DNA of 64,000 nt from Herbiconiux sp. A18JL235 (GTDB taxonomy: Bacteria > Actinomycetota > Actinomycetes > Actinomycetales > Microbacteriaceae), in the NCBI RefSeq assembly GCF_040939305.1, contig NZ_CP162511.1, positions 930,001 to 994,000 on the forward strand. Reading direction: 5' to 3'. Positions within the stretch are counted from its first letter, which is position 1, and each line of letters opens with the position of its first letter. The translations under genes were made by a program, and so were the position numbers. This document shows, piece by piece, positions 1 to 9,237 of this stretch. The notes beneath the pieces are model-generated. The model had not been told where the DNA came from. It made no database searches and saw only the letters and a list, made by a program, of their open reading frames with translations.

Positions 1-370
1 GCACCCCCGACACGACGAGCCGCCGCAGCAGAACGCGCGCTGCCCGGTCGGCGGCGGAGCGGCCGGCCGCTCCTTCTGCCGCATCGCTGCCGTGCCGCAG
101 CGGGGAGGAGGCGGATGCGGCGCCCCCGTCGATGAGGGAGGTGCTCGGCGCATCGGCCGGCGCCGGGAGCCACGCCGAGTAACCCGCCGCCTCGATGGCG
201 GCGACCAGCTCGGGGGTCTCGACTCCGTCGCTGCGCACCCGCGCCTTCTCGGTGGCGTAGTTCACGGTGGCCTCGACGCCGGGCAGCTTGTTGAGCTTGC
301 GCTCGATGCGGTTCGCGCACGACGCACAGGTCATGCCGCCGATGTCGAGTTCGACGTCGAAAGTGCTCAC
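1..370 (-). CDS. copA: Copper-translocating P-type ATPase, N-terminal part (cut by window edge)
   Basis: First 123 residues of a P1B-type metal-exporting ATPase of the cytoplasmic membrane; the rest lies beyond the window start. The GTG start overlaps the TGA stop of the copZ-like gene as GTGA, so the two are translationally coupled. An HMA metal-binding domain carries GMTCASC at residues 12-18. It is followed by an Ala/Ser/Gly-rich linker and a basic stretch (LLRRLVVSGV at the edge) typical of the approach to the first membrane helix. The CPC and DKTGT motifs are outside the window, so copper specificity is inferred from the copZ-like partner and the CsoR-type operator upstream. Confidence 0.9.
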   Translation of the reverse strand, partial: MSTFDVELDIGGMTCASCANRIERKLNKLPGVEATVNYATEKARVRSDGVETPELVAAIEAAGYSAWLPAPADAPSTSLIDGGAASASSPLRHGSDAAEGAAGRSAADRAARVLLRRLVVSGV

Positions 371-714
371 GGCCGCGGGGCGAGCGTGTAGCCGGCCTCC
401 TCGACGGCCGCGCGCAGGGCGTCGGCGTCGGGCCGTGCGTCGCCGGCGGCGATGACGCGCACGGTCGACGCCCCGCCCACCACGAGCTCGACGCTGACCG
501 ACCCGACCCCCTCGACCTCAGACACCTCCTCGGTGACGCTCGAGACGCAGTGCGCGCAGGTCATGCCCTCCACCATCAGCGTCGTGACGGCTCCGTCGCC
601 CACGGTGTCGAGGGCGACCGCGTGATCGGAGTGATGGCCCCCGGGTGCGCAGCACGCGCATCCGTCACCCCCGCGCGTCGTCAGTCCCAGGTCGCGGATT
701 CCCTCGCTGTGCAT
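367..714 (-). CDS. copZ: CopZ-like copper chaperone with Cys/His-rich N-terminus
   Basis: A 115-residue soluble HMA protein expected to bind Cu(I) and pass it to the ATPase encoded next. The metal motif GMTCAHC is at residues 50-56. Before it, about 45 extra residues contain CACC at 19-22 and histidines near 27-31, possibly a second metal site; classical CopZ is only about 70 residues. The ATG at 714 was chosen because GGAGGA lies 10 bases upstream. A longer reading to 777 would run into the operator and has no ribosome site. The start codon of copA overlaps its stop. Confidence 0.85.
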   Translation of the reverse strand: MHSEGIRDLGLTTRGGDGCACCAPGGHHSDHAVALDTVGDGAVTTLMVEGMTCAHCVSSVTEEVSEVEGVGSVSVELVVGGASTVRVIAAGDARPDADALRAAVEEAGYTLAPRP

Positions 715-766
715 GATGGTGAACTCCTCCACGGCTCGACACCGCCACTCGGCGGCCTCCTCCGAG

Positions 767-785
767 CATACCCCCACCCGGTATG
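767..785. promoter_or_regulatory. CsoR-type operator upstream of copZ-copA
   Basis: Inverted repeat CATACC (767-772) / GGTATG (780-785) around a C-rich spacer, in the form of known CsoR boxes (pseudo-palindromes with a G/C tract). It lies about 55 bases upstream of the copZ-like start and overlaps a possible minus-strand -10 TATGCT (765-770). Copper-dependent derepression is inferred; no csoR gene is in the window. Confidence 0.6.
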
Positions 786-798
786 TTAGGCGAGAGGC

Positions 799-1515
799 TC
801 AGGCGATGACGAGGCTCGCCGGCGACATGAGCGCGATGAGCACGAGGGTGAACAGGGCGATGGTGCCGGCCACCGCGAGCCGTCCTGCCCACGGCCACCG
901 CTCGAACCAGTAGATGAGTTCGGGCATCTCGCTGCGCAGCCGGTCGGCGGTGATGGGGTCGTCGAGGCGTTGCACGGGTGCCCCGAAGGCTGTGGCCACG
1001 GCGTCGATGTCGTCGTTCGACCAGAACTCCCCGCGCATGCGCAGCAACGGCTCGCCCAGAGTGTCGAGCAGGAAGAGCTGCCGGGTGGTCTCGGTGGTCG
1101 CCCCGCGGTAGATGTCGACGATGAGCGCCGTCGCGACGCGCTTGGCCGGCACCCGGTTCTGGTGCACGAAGAAGCCCCGCTCGATGAGTCCGTCGCGTTC
1201 GAGGCGGATGCTCACCCCTCGCAGCAGCGCCACCGCGGCCAGGTAGAGGGCGAGGATGAACAGGGCGGCGATGATCACTCGCGGCCAGCTGCCGCGGGGG
1301 ATGGCGAACCACAGCATCGCCGCCAGGATCGGCAGCGTCAGCGCGGCGACCACGAGCCGGGTCTGCCGGATGAGCTGCGACCGCGGCCGGAGCGTTCGGG
1401 CGTCACCAGGCTCCCGCCGGGTTGCCGGCTCGCCCGCCGCCCGCGCGCCGTGCGCAGGGACGGAGGCGTCGACCCCGCCCGAGGGCAGAGTTCCACCCCG
1501 CTCTCCCTCACCCAT
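799..1515 (-). CDS. Membrane protein with a central soluble domain, function unknown
   Basis: 238 residues. A hydrophilic N-terminus of about 45 residues is followed by two adjacent helices (about 50-100), then a soluble middle containing GLIERGFFVHQNRVPAKRVA, and one C-terminal helix near the end. The helix pair followed by a soluble stretch resembles bacterial PH-domain membrane proteins, but that assignment is tentative. The ATG at 1515 is supported by a TATCCT box on the same strand exactly six bases upstream, giving a leaderless mRNA. It sits between the copper genes and a ClC transporter, all on the minus strand. Confidence 0.7.
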   Translation of the reverse strand: MGEGERGGTLPSGGVDASVPAHGARAAGEPATRREPGDARTLRPRSQLIRQTRLVVAALTLPILAAMLWFAIPRGSWPRVIIAALFILALYLAAVALLRGVSIRLERDGLIERGFFVHQNRVPAKRVATALIVDIYRGATTETTRQLFLLDTLGEPLLRMRGEFWSNDDIDAVATAFGAPVQRLDDPITADRLRSEMPELIYWFERWPWAGRLAVAGTIALFTLVLIALMSPASLVIA

Positions 1516-1521
1516 GGCTTC

Positions 1522-1527
1522 AGGATA
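1522..1527 (-). promoter_or_regulatory. -10 box of leaderless promoter (TATCCT)
   Basis: TATCCT on the minus strand, six bases before the ATG at 1515. Same geometry as many starts in this window. Confidence 0.5.
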
Positions 1528-1610
1528 CGTGCCCCGTTCGGGGCGCGACAGCGGCCGTCCGGGGGACACGACTCAGCCAACACCCAGCCCGCACCCGTGA
1601 GCCGGCCAGG

Positions 1611-2954
1611 TCAGAGCACCGGGCGGCGACGGAAGGGGTTGTGCACGCGGTTCGTGTCGGGCACCTCGGCCACCACCATCTCCGGAGCACGCGAGACCAG
1701 CAGCCAGGCGGGCAGGATGGCGATGCACAGGAGGGGCAGCGCCACCACGCTGCCCGTGATGAGCGTCGCGACGAAGAGCGCGATCCACCCGTCGCGGGCA
1801 ATGGCGAGAACCATGCCGAGCACCCCTGCCCCGACGGCGAGCGTGAGCGGGACGGCCGGCATCAGCACGGTCGCGTACATGCCGAACGCGACGCCGAGGA
1901 AGACCGCGGGGAAGATGTGCCCGCCGCGGAAGCCCGACGCTCCCGCCACCGCGAGCGCGATCAGCTTCACGCCGAAGATCGACAGCAGCTGCAGGCCCGA
2001 GTACTCGTTCGAGTTCGAGATGAGCTCGCCCATCTGCGCGAGCCCCTTGAACAGCGTGATCTCGCCGCCGAGAGCGCCGAGCAGCCCCAGCACGACGCCG
2101 CCGAGCGTAATGTAGACGAGCGGGTTGCCGAAGCCGTGGAAGAGGCGGTGCAACGCCCGGAACAGCACCACGCAGATGACACCGAACACGGCGGCGGCGA
2201 CGGCGATGCCCGCCCCGCTCACCAGGTCGATCGGCGCGATCGTGTCGTAGGAGGGCAGCGGCAGCTCGAAGGTCGGCTTGGCGAGGAGCCGCATCGTCAC
2301 CGAGCCGGCCCCGGCGGCGACGAGGGGCAGGAACAGTCTGTCCCACAGCGCGCCGCCACGCGGGAACGCGGCGACGATGCCCGTCAGCACCAGCGCGGCG
2401 GCAACCGGCGTACCGAACAGCGCCCCGACGGTGCCGGCCGCCGCCATCATCACCGTCAGCTGCACGGGGACCCGTTGGAACATCCGCCCCACCACCGCAG
2501 CCATGAGGCCGGCGTTGATGGCGATGATCGGGTTCTCCGGCCCCAGACTCACCCCGCCCGCGAGGCCGAGGGTGGCCACGAGGGCGAGCGTCGGCAGGGA
2601 GCGCAGTGGCAGCGGGGCGGCGATGAGCTCGGTGGTGGCCGAGTCGCGGCCGCCGTGGCCGGGAAGCTGCCACACCACGAGGCCCACCGCGATGCCCGTC
2701 GTCGTCAGCACCGTGAAGATGAAGAACCCGTTCGACGGGTCGAGGCCCGTCGCAGCGGGGAAGGTGTGCCAGATGAGGCCCTCCAGCCACTCCGAGAGCT
2801 CGTCGAGCCCGAACAGGATGAGCGCCGACACCGCTCCGACGAGGAGCGCGGGGATCGCGAGCAGCAACTGCTGACCTGTCGCCGGGGCGGCGTCGGGTGC
2901 CGGATGCGGCGCACCGCCGGGCGCGGGAACGGCGTCGGGTGATGCAGCGGTCAC
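1611..2954 (-). CDS. yfeO: ClC-family ion transporter, YfeO type
   Basis: 447-residue polytopic membrane protein of the ClC chloride channel/antiporter superfamily. The selectivity-filter regions are GGVSLGPENP (GREGP region of classical ClC) and GFRGGHIFPAVF (GxFxP region). These, plus RDGWIALF and LPLLCIAILPAWLL near the C-terminus, closely match E. coli YfeO. The Glu in GPENP occupies the gating-glutamate position. The start is GTG at 2954 with GGGAG seven bases upstream; the frame stays open far upstream but only as a shadow of the divergent phosphoketolase gene. Ion specificity is unknown. Confidence 0.88.
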   Translation of the reverse strand: MTAASPDAVPAPGGAPHPAPDAAPATGQQLLLAIPALLVGAVSALILFGLDELSEWLEGLIWHTFPAATGLDPSNGFFIFTVLTTTGIAVGLVVWQLPGHGGRDSATTELIAAPLPLRSLPTLALVATLGLAGGVSLGPENPIIAINAGLMAAVVGRMFQRVPVQLTVMMAAAGTVGALFGTPVAAALVLTGIVAAFPRGGALWDRLFLPLVAAGAGSVTMRLLAKPTFELPLPSYDTIAPIDLVSGAGIAVAAAVFGVICVVLFRALHRLFHGFGNPLVYITLGGVVLGLLGALGGEITLFKGLAQMGELISNSNEYSGLQLLSIFGVKLIALAVAGASGFRGGHIFPAVFLGVAFGMYATVLMPAVPLTLAVGAGVLGMVLAIARDGWIALFVATLITGSVVALPLLCIAILPAWLLVSRAPEMVVAEVPDTNRVHNPFRRRPVL

Positions 2955-3053
2955 GGTTCTCCCAGATTCGAGCGGCTGGCCCGAGAGTAATGCACAGGGG
3001 GCGCACTGTGCACTCGTTCTCCACAACCCCTGGCCGCGGTCGGCGCGCCTTCC

Positions 3054-3059
3054 TAGGCT
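3054..3059 (+). promoter_or_regulatory. -10 box of leaderless promoter of xfp (TAGGCT)
   Basis: TAGGCT ends six bases before the ATG at 3066, so transcription should begin at or next to the start codon. Confidence 0.55.
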
Positions 3060-3065
3060 GGGGCC

Positions 3066-5546
3066 ATGAGCGAGCACAGCACCACCGACCCTGTTGCACT
3101 CGAGGTCGTCGACGCCTGGTGGCGCGCGGCCAACTACCTCTCCGTCGGGCAGATCTACCTGCTCGGCGACGACCCCCTCCTCGAGAAACCCCTGACGCCC
3201 GAGTCGATCAAGCCGAGGCTGCTCGGCCACTGGGGCACCACCCCCGCGCTCAACCTGGTGTGGGCGCACCTCAACAAGCAGATCGTCGAGCGCGGCTGCG
3301 ACGTCATCTACCTCGCCGGCCCGGGGCACGGCGGCCCGGGTGTCGTGGCGAACGCCTGGCTCGACGAGACCTACTCCGAGCTCTTCCCGCGCATCCCCTT
3401 CGACCGCGAGGGCATCTCGCGGCTGTTCCGGCAGTTCTCGTTCCCGGGCGGCATCCCGTCGCACGCGGCGCCCGAGACCCCCGGGTCCATCAATGAGGGA
3501 GGCGAGCTCGGCTACTCTCTCGTCCACGCCTACGGGGCGGTGCTCGACAACCCGGGCCTCATCGCCGCCTGCGTGATCGGCGACGGGGAGGCCGAGACGG
3601 CGACGCTCGCCACGAGCTGGCACCTCAACAAGTTCCTCGACCCAGCGAGCGACGGGGCGGTGCTCCCCATCCTCAACCTCAACGGCTACAAGATCGCCAA
3701 CCCCACCCTGCTTGCCCGCATCCCCGAAGACGAACTGCGGTCGCTGTTCATCGGCTACGGCTATTCGCCCCGGATCGTCGAGGGCGGTTTCGACGGCGAA
3801 GATCCGATGCTCGTGCACGAGCGCTTCGCCGCCGTGCTCTCCGAGGCGCTCGACGACATCGTCGCCATCCAGGCAGCCGCCCGCGACGGCTCCGACTCGA
3901 CCCGCCCGCCCTGGCCCATGATCGTGCTGAAAACCCCCAAGGGCTGGACGGGCCCGAAGACCGTCGACGGCCTCCCCGTCGAGAACACGTGGCGGGCCCA
4001 CCAGGTGCCGTTGTCGGGGGTGCGCGACAATCCCGAGCACCTCGCCCAGCTGGAGGGGTGGCTGCGCAGCTACCGCCCCGAAGAGCTGTTCGACGCCGAA
4101 CGCGACGGCCGGCCCTCGGCCGTGCTCGACGCCGCCCGGCCCAGCGGTCAGCTGCGCATGAGTGCCAACCCGCACGCGAACGGCGGTCTGCTGCGCAGGT
4201 CTCTCGGGCTGCCGCCGCTCGAGCCGCACGCCGTCGACGTCTCCGAGGGGCGCGGCGTCGTGGTCGAACCCACGCGCGTGCTCGGCCGGTGGCTGCGCGA
4301 CCTGATGGCCGAGAACCCCGACACCTTCCGCATCTTCGGGCCCGACGAGGTGGCGTCGAACCGCCTCGACGACGTGTACGAGGTCACCGCGAAGCAGTGG
4401 GAGGGCGAGGTGCTCGACACCGACGCGAACCTCGCGCGCGACGGGCGGGTCATCGAGGTGCTGAGTGAGAACCTCGCCCAGGGCCTGCTCGAGGGCTATC
4501 TGCTCACCGGCCGGCACGGGCTGTTCACCTCGTACGAGGCCTTCATCCACATCGTTGACTCCATGTTCAACCAGTACGCGAAGTGGCTGGAGTCGAGCGC
4601 CGAGGTGGAGTGGCGGCGCCCCGTCTCCTCCTTCACCTACCTCCTCTCCTCCCACGTCTGGCGGCAAGACCACAACGGCTTCTCACACCAAGACCCCGGG
4701 TTCCTCGACCACGTCGTCAACAAGAAGGCGAGCGTCGTGCGGGTGTACCTGCCGCCGGATGCGAACACCCTGCTGGTCACCGCCGAGCACTGCTTCGCCA
4801 CCCGCGACTACGTGAACGTGATCGTCGCCGGCAAGCAGCCCACCGCCAGCCTGCTCTCCCTCGAGGAGGCGCGCACGCACGGTGCCCGCGGCCTGAGCGT
4901 GTGGGAGTGGGCGGGCACGGAGCGCCCGGGCGAGGAGCCCGACGTGGTGGTCGCCGCGGCCGGCGACATCCCGACCGTGGAGGCGATGGCGGCGGTGCAG
5001 ATCCTCCGGCACGAGATCCCCGACCTCGCGGTGCGGTTCGTGAACGTCGTCGACCTGATGCGCCTGCAAGACGAGTCGGAGCATCCGCACGGCCTCGACC
5101 ACGAGTCGTTCGACGCGGTGTTCACCGTCGACAAGCCCGTCGTGTTCGCCTTCCACGGCTACCCGTCGCTCATCCACCGCCTCACCTACCGGCGAACGAA
5201 CCACGCGAACATCCACGTACGCGGGTTCAAGGAGATGGGCACCACCACGACGCCGTTCGACATGCTCATGCTGAACGACCTCGACCGGTTCCGTCTGGTG
5301 ATGGACGTCATCCGGCGCGTTCCACGCCTCACCACCGCCTACGCGGCGTTGTCGCAGAAGATGGACGACGCGCGCGCCGAGCACCGCGCCTACACGCGAC
5401 GCCACGGTGAAGACATGCCCGACGTCACGGGGTCGGCCGGGTTGCCGTTCGACCGGTCGGGCGGGTCGGGCGGAGCGCTCGACTCCGAGGGGTCGAGCGA
5501 GGGGCCGAACGACGCCGCCGTCGACACGGGCGGCGACAACGGGTAG
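3066..5546 (+). CDS. xfp: Xylulose-5-phosphate/fructose-6-phosphate phosphoketolase
   Basis: 826-residue thiamine-diphosphate enzyme of the cytosol that splits xylulose-5-P (and often fructose-6-P) with phosphate into acetyl-phosphate plus glyceraldehyde-3-P or erythrose-4-P. Family motifs are clear: [40 protein letters not shown], and [14 protein letters not shown], which lies in the TPP-binding region. Length matches the family except for an extra tail of about 30 residues rich in Gly, Ser and acidic residues. No ribosome site precedes the ATG; a TAGGCT box six bases upstream points to a leaderless mRNA. Its product acetyl-phosphate is the substrate of AckA and Pta encoded near 13-17 kb. 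Confidence 0.97.
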   Translation: MSEHSTTDPVALEVVDAWWRAANYLSVGQIYLLGDDPLLEKPLTPESIKPRLLGHWGTTPALNLVWAHLNKQIVERGCDVIYLAGPGHGGPGVVANAWLDETYSELFPRIPFDREGISRLFRQFSFPGGIPSHAAPETPGSINEGGELGYSLVHAYGAVLDNPGLIAACVIGDGEAETATLATSWHLNKFLDPASDGAVLPILNLNGYKIANPTLLARIPEDELRSLFIGYGYSPRIVEGGFDGEDPMLVHERFAAVLSEALDDIVAIQAAARDGSDSTRPPWPMIVLKTPKGWTGPKTVDGLPVENTWRAHQVPLSGVRDNPEHLAQLEGWLRSYRPEELFDAERDGRPSAVLDAARPSGQLRMSANPHANGGLLRRSLGLPPLEPHAVDVSEGRGVVVEPTRVLGRWLRDLMAENPDTFRIFGPDEVASNRLDDVYEVTAKQWEGEVLDTDANLARDGRVIEVLSENLAQGLLEGYLLTGRHGLFTSYEAFIHIVDSMFNQYAKWLESSAEVEWRRPVSSFTYLLSSHVWRQDHNGFSHQDPGFLDHVVNKKASVVRVYLPPDANTLLVTAEHCFATRDYVNVIVAGKQPTASLLSLEEARTHGARGLSVWEWAGTERPGEEPDVVVAAAGDIPTVEAMAAVQILRHEIPDLAVRFVNVVDLMRLQDESEHPHGLDHESFDAVFTVDKPVVFAFHGYPSLIHRLTYRRTNHANIHVRGFKEMGTTTTPFDMLMLNDLDRFRLVMDVIRRVPRLTTAYAALSQKMDDARAEHRAYTRRHGEDMPDVTGSAGLPFDRSGGSGGALDSEGSSEGPNDAAVDTGGDNG

Positions 5547-5621
5547 CGTCTCTCGCCCGTTTCGCCGTGAGCGCACGAGAAGTGCTTTACAACGGATGCA
5601 CGGAGGCGTTGAATAGGGCAT

Positions 5622-5643
5622 CCACCTCTTCGGTGGAACCACC
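5622..5643 (+). promoter_or_regulatory. Overlapping alternative hairpins ahead of a tiny ORF
   Basis: CCACC (5622-5626) can pair with GGTGG (5632-5636), and the same GGTGG can instead pair with CCACC (5639-5643), just upstream of the ribosome site AAAGGAG (5648-5654). This is an arrangement that could switch; function is inferred. Confidence 0.35.
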
Positions 5644-5660
5644 TACGAAAGGAGTCGACT

Positions 5661-5720
5661 ATGACAGGCCAGATCGCATCGGGCTCGATTCAGAAGGTGA
5701 CGGGAGCCCGGGCTCACTGA
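5661..5720 (+). CDS. Tiny ORF, 19 residues, possible leader peptide or small protein
   Basis: ATG to TGA encoding MTGQIASGSIQKVTGARAH. A strong ribosome site (AAAGGAG, 6 bases before ATG) and a following perfect 11-bp hairpin (5753-5783) make it look like a self-contained small unit between xfp and the DUF3151 gene. No homologue is recognised; it may instead be the translated part of a small regulatory RNA. Confidence 0.4.
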   Translation: MTGQIASGSIQKVTGARAH

Positions 5721-5752
5721 GCCCCGCCCCGCATTTCCAGTTCGATTCCAGA

Positions 5753-5783
5753 AGACGCCCCGGTCGTGCAGGCCGGGGCGTCT
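5753..5783 (+). terminator. Hairpin between tiny ORF and DUF3151 gene
   Basis: Perfect 11-bp stem AGACGCCCCGG / CCGGGGCGTCT with a nine-base loop. There is no strong U tract, so termination is likely but not certain. Confidence 0.55.
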
Positions 5784-5814
5784 CGTCGTTCTCCGGGCCC
5801 CTGCGCGGCGCGGG

Positions 5815-5820
5815 TACGAT
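5815..5820 (+). promoter_or_regulatory. -10 box of leaderless promoter (TACGAT)
   Basis: TACGAT, six bases before the ATG at 5827. GAAGG in between could also serve as a weak ribosome site. Confidence 0.5.
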
Positions 5821-5826
5821 CGAAGG

Positions 5827-6264
5827 ATGAGCAGCGAGAACCTCCTGGGCGTGCCCCCGACCTACCTCACCGACGACCCGGCCGTGCGTGAGGCGCTCGC
5901 CGGAGCCATCGGCTTCGACGTCGACGACGTGCTCGAGCAGACGGTGCGCGACCACCCCACCTCCTCGCTCGCCTGGGCCGTGCTCGCCGACCGTGCCTGG
6001 TCGCGTCGCGAACTCGTGCAGTCGTACGCCTACGCCCGCGTCGGCTATCACCGCGGTCTCGATGCCCTCCGCCGCGGCGGCTGGAAGGGCCAGGGCCCGG
6101 TGCCGTGGTCGCACGAGGGCAACCGGGGCGTGCTGCTGTCGCTCTACATGCTCCGCCGCGCAGCCGAGGGCATCGGCGAGACCGACGAGGTCAGCCGCCT
6201 CACCGACTTCCTCGACGGCGCCGACCCCGCCGCCATCCCCGCCATCGAGGCGGGCGACCGCTAG
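5827..6264 (+). CDS. DUF3151 family protein
   Basis: 145-residue soluble protein matching the actinobacterial DUF3151 family, recognised by NLLGVPPTYL near the N-terminus and the central stretch SLAWAVLADRAW...YARVGYHRGLDALRRGGWKG. Mostly helical with no catalytic motif. The function of the family is unknown. The start is fixed by a TACGAT box six bases upstream. Not obviously in an operon. Confidence 0.85.
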   Translation: MSSENLLGVPPTYLTDDPAVREALAGAIGFDVDDVLEQTVRDHPTSSLAWAVLADRAWSRRELVQSYAYARVGYHRGLDALRRGGWKGQGPVPWSHEGNRGVLLSLYMLRRAAEGIGETDEVSRLTDFLDGADPAAIPAIEAGDR

Positions 6265-6434
6265 CACTGGCCCACCACGCCTCGCAAGGGAGCTTCTGCG
6301 AAGGCTTCCGCACGACGGATGCTCGACCCGTGTGCGACCGGATACTCCGTCGTGCGCACGCCTGCCGTGTACATCTCGAGGATGATTTCCGTGGGTTCGC
6401 CGTCGAGCGCCTCGAGCATCGTCGGCGCAGACCG

Positions 6435-6440
6435 TAGCGT
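6435..6440 (+). promoter_or_regulatory. -10 box upstream of histidine kinase (TAGCGT)
   Basis: TAGCGT ends seven bases before the ATG at 6448; leaderless geometry. Confidence 0.5.
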
Positions 6441-6447
6441 GAAAGGC

Positions 6448-7641
6448 ATGATCCGCTCCCTCCGTCCGGCGCAGCTGGCGATCGACGTGGGCCTCGCCGC
6501 CGCGTGCGTGCTGCTCCGGGTGGCGATCGGCATCGACGGCATCGCCCTCACGGTCGTCGTCGTCGCGATGGGCGTCGCCCTCGCCCTGCGCAGGCTGAGC
6601 CCCGCGCTCGCACTCGGCGTCGCCTGGCTGGGCGCCGTCGTGCAGCTCGCATCGGTGCTGCCGCCCGACATCGCGAACCTCGCCATCCTTCCCGTGCTCT
6701 ATGCGACGGCACGCCGCGGCACAGCAGCGATGAAATGGGTGGGGCTGGCTTCGGCGGTTCTCGGCGCACTGGTCGCCACCGGCTACCTCACGGCGGTCTC
6801 CTACCGGAGCGCGATCGTGGGGGAGGTCGCCCCGCCGGAGCCCTCCCGGGTGGTCGTGACCGCGACGATCCTGCTCTCCGCCTCCGCGGCGAGCCTGGTG
6901 CTCAGTTGGACGCTCGGGCTCCTGGCCCGCACCTGGTCGGCCGCGCGGGAGAGCCGCCGCCGGGAGACCCTGGCGGAGCAGACCGTGGCGATCGAACAGG
7001 AGCGCAACCGCATCGCCCGCGACATGCACGACGTCGTCGCCCACTCCCTGGCTGTGGTGATCGCCCAGGCCGATGGTGCGCGCTACGCCCGAGCGACCGA
7101 TCCCGACGCCGTCGACTCCTCGCTGGTCGCGATCTCCTCCACGGCGCGCGAGGCGCTCGCCGATGTGCGCCTGCTGCTCGCGCAGCTGCGCCACGACGAG
7201 GCTCCCGGCCCGCAGCCCGTGCTCTCCGACCTCGACCGCCTCTACGACCAGCTGCGCGCCTCCGGCCTTCCGGTCGATCTGGTCGAGAGCGGAAGCCCGG
7301 CCGGGCTTCCGGCCGGCGTGCAGATCGCGGTCTTCCGCATCGTGCAGGAGGCGCTGACCAACGCCCTCCGCCACGGTTCCGGCGAAGGAGCGAGGGTGGA
7401 ACTCGCCTGGCTGCCCGAGAGGGTCTCGGGAGTCGTCATCAACCGGGTCGCCACGACAGACCGAGCGGATGCCGCTGTCAAGGCCCCGGGGCACGGCATC
7501 GACGGCATGCGCGAGCGCGCCCTGCTGGCCGGCGGAACCCTCTCCGCCGGACCCCGCGACGACGGCTTCGTCGTCGACTTCACCATCCCTACCGTCCCGA
7601 CCGTCCCGACCGTCCCTGACGTCTCGGGGGGCCGAGCATGA
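6448..7641 (+). CDS. Sensor histidine kinase, NarL/DesK-type (HisKA_3)
   Basis: 397 residues. About five hydrophobic helices fill the first 150 residues with no extracellular sensor domain. Then comes the dimerisation/phosphoacceptor motif ERNRIARDMHDVVAHSLAVV (His about residue 194) and a HATPase domain with IVQEALTNALRHG (N box) and GHGIDGMRERALLAGG (G box). Its stop overlaps the ATG of the response regulator (ATGA), so the two form a two-component pair. The C-terminal tail repeats TVP three times (FTIPTVPTVPTVPDV). Cell-envelope stress sensing is inferred from the linked ABC exporter. Confidence 0.93.
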   Translation: MIRSLRPAQLAIDVGLAAACVLLRVAIGIDGIALTVVVVAMGVALALRRLSPALALGVAWLGAVVQLASVLPPDIANLAILPVLYATARRGTAAMKWVGLASAVLGALVATGYLTAVSYRSAIVGEVAPPEPSRVVVTATILLSASAASLVLSWTLGLLARTWSAARESRRRETLAEQTVAIEQERNRIARDMHDVVAHSLAVVIAQADGARYARATDPDAVDSSLVAISSTAREALADVRLLLAQLRHDEAPGPQPVLSDLDRLYDQLRASGLPVDLVESGSPAGLPAGVQIAVFRIVQEALTNALRHGSGEGARVELAWLPERVSGVVINRVATTDRADAAVKAPGHGIDGMRERALLAGGTLSAGPRDDGFVVDFTIPTVPTVPTVPDVSGGRA

Positions 7642-8333
7642 CCGCCCCCGCCGCCGCGCGCATCCGGGTCGCCCTCGTCGACGACCAGGCGCTCTTCCGG
7701 GCGGGCCTGCGCATGGTCGTCTCCTCGCAACCCGACCTCGAGTTCGTGGGGGAGGCCGCCGACGGGGCGGCGGGTGCCGCCCTCGCCGATTCAGCCCTCC
7801 CCGACGTCGTGCTGATGGACGTGCGGATGCCCGTGCTCGACGGCATCGAGTCGACGAGGCGCATCCTCGAGGCCGCCGACGCCGCGCACCGCACCGTGCG
7901 GGTCATCGTGCTCACCACCTTCGACTTCGACGAGGCGGCGGCTCGCGCCATCCGGGCCGGGGCGAGCGGCTTCGTGCTGAAAGACGCCGACCCCGAGTTC
8001 CTGCTCGCCGCCATCCGCACGGTGCACGCCGGCACCTCGGTGATCGCCGCCTCAGCGGTGCACGAGCTGATCGAGCACTTCTCCGACAGGGCGACGGATG
8101 CTCCTGCCGCCCCGGCCGGCCCGAGCGAACCACGTTCCTTCGACCGTCTCACCGCCCGGGAGCAGGAGATCTTCAGGCTCGCCGCCCGCGGGCTGAGCAA
8201 CGCCGAGATCGCGCGGGCCGAGTTCGTGAGCGAGGCGACGGTGAAGACGCATGTGAGCCGCATCCTCGGCAAGCTCGAGCTGCGCGACCGGGTGCAGCTC
8301 GTCGTGTTCGCGCACGAGCACCGCCTGAGCTGA
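7638..8333 (+). CDS. LuxR/NarL-family response regulator
   Basis: 231 residues. Receiver domain with the acidic pocket ALVDDQ and phosphoacceptor Asp in VVLMDVRMPVLDG (about residue 59), conserved Thr in IVLTTFD and Lys in FVLKDADPE. A linker (about 145-165) leads to a LuxR-type HTH: LTAREQEIFRLAARGLSNAE and EATVKTHVSRILGKL. Overlaps the kinase gene by four bases. It probably activates the ABC exporter genes that begin 143 bases downstream. Confidence 0.95.
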   Translation: MTAPAAARIRVALVDDQALFRAGLRMVVSSQPDLEFVGEAADGAAGAALADSALPDVVLMDVRMPVLDGIESTRRILEAADAAHRTVRVIVLTTFDFDEAAARAIRAGASGFVLKDADPEFLLAAIRTVHAGTSVIAASAVHELIEHFSDRATDAPAAPAGPSEPRSFDRLTAREQEIFRLAARGLSNAEIARAEFVSEATVKTHVSRILGKLELRDRVQLVVFAHEHRLS

Positions 8334-8334
8334 G

Positions 8335-8375
8335 GCGGCGCGCGGCGGGCGGCGCGCGGCGGGCGGCGCGCGGTG
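8335..8375 (+). repeat. Tandem 14-bp GC-only repeat
   Basis: GCGGCGCGCGGCGG occurs at 8335-8348 and 8349-8362, with a third partial copy to about 8373, directly after the regulator stop codon. It may form secondary structure between the two operons. Confidence 0.6.
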
Positions 8376-8463
8376 CGCGGCCGTCTGCGCGGGCCTCGAA
8401 GGTCATCCCAGCGATGGACGGTCGTCGTCCCGTGGTCCGACGCGCCGCCCGGCCGCCGGTTCG

Positions 8464-8469
8464 TAGCGT
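8464..8469 (+). promoter_or_regulatory. -10 box of ABC exporter promoter (TAGCGT)
   Basis: TAGCGT, six bases before the ATG at 8476. GGAG also sits two bases before the ATG. Confidence 0.5.
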
Positions 8470-8475
8470 CGGAGC

Positions 8476-9233
<758 letters not shown>

Positions 9234-9237
<4 letters not shown>

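Noticed and set aside
2955..4673. Open minus-strand frame that would extend the ClC gene by about 570 residues
   Set aside because: It runs antisense through the phosphoketolase gene, lacks protein-like character, and a ribosome site with GTG at 2954 explains the real start.
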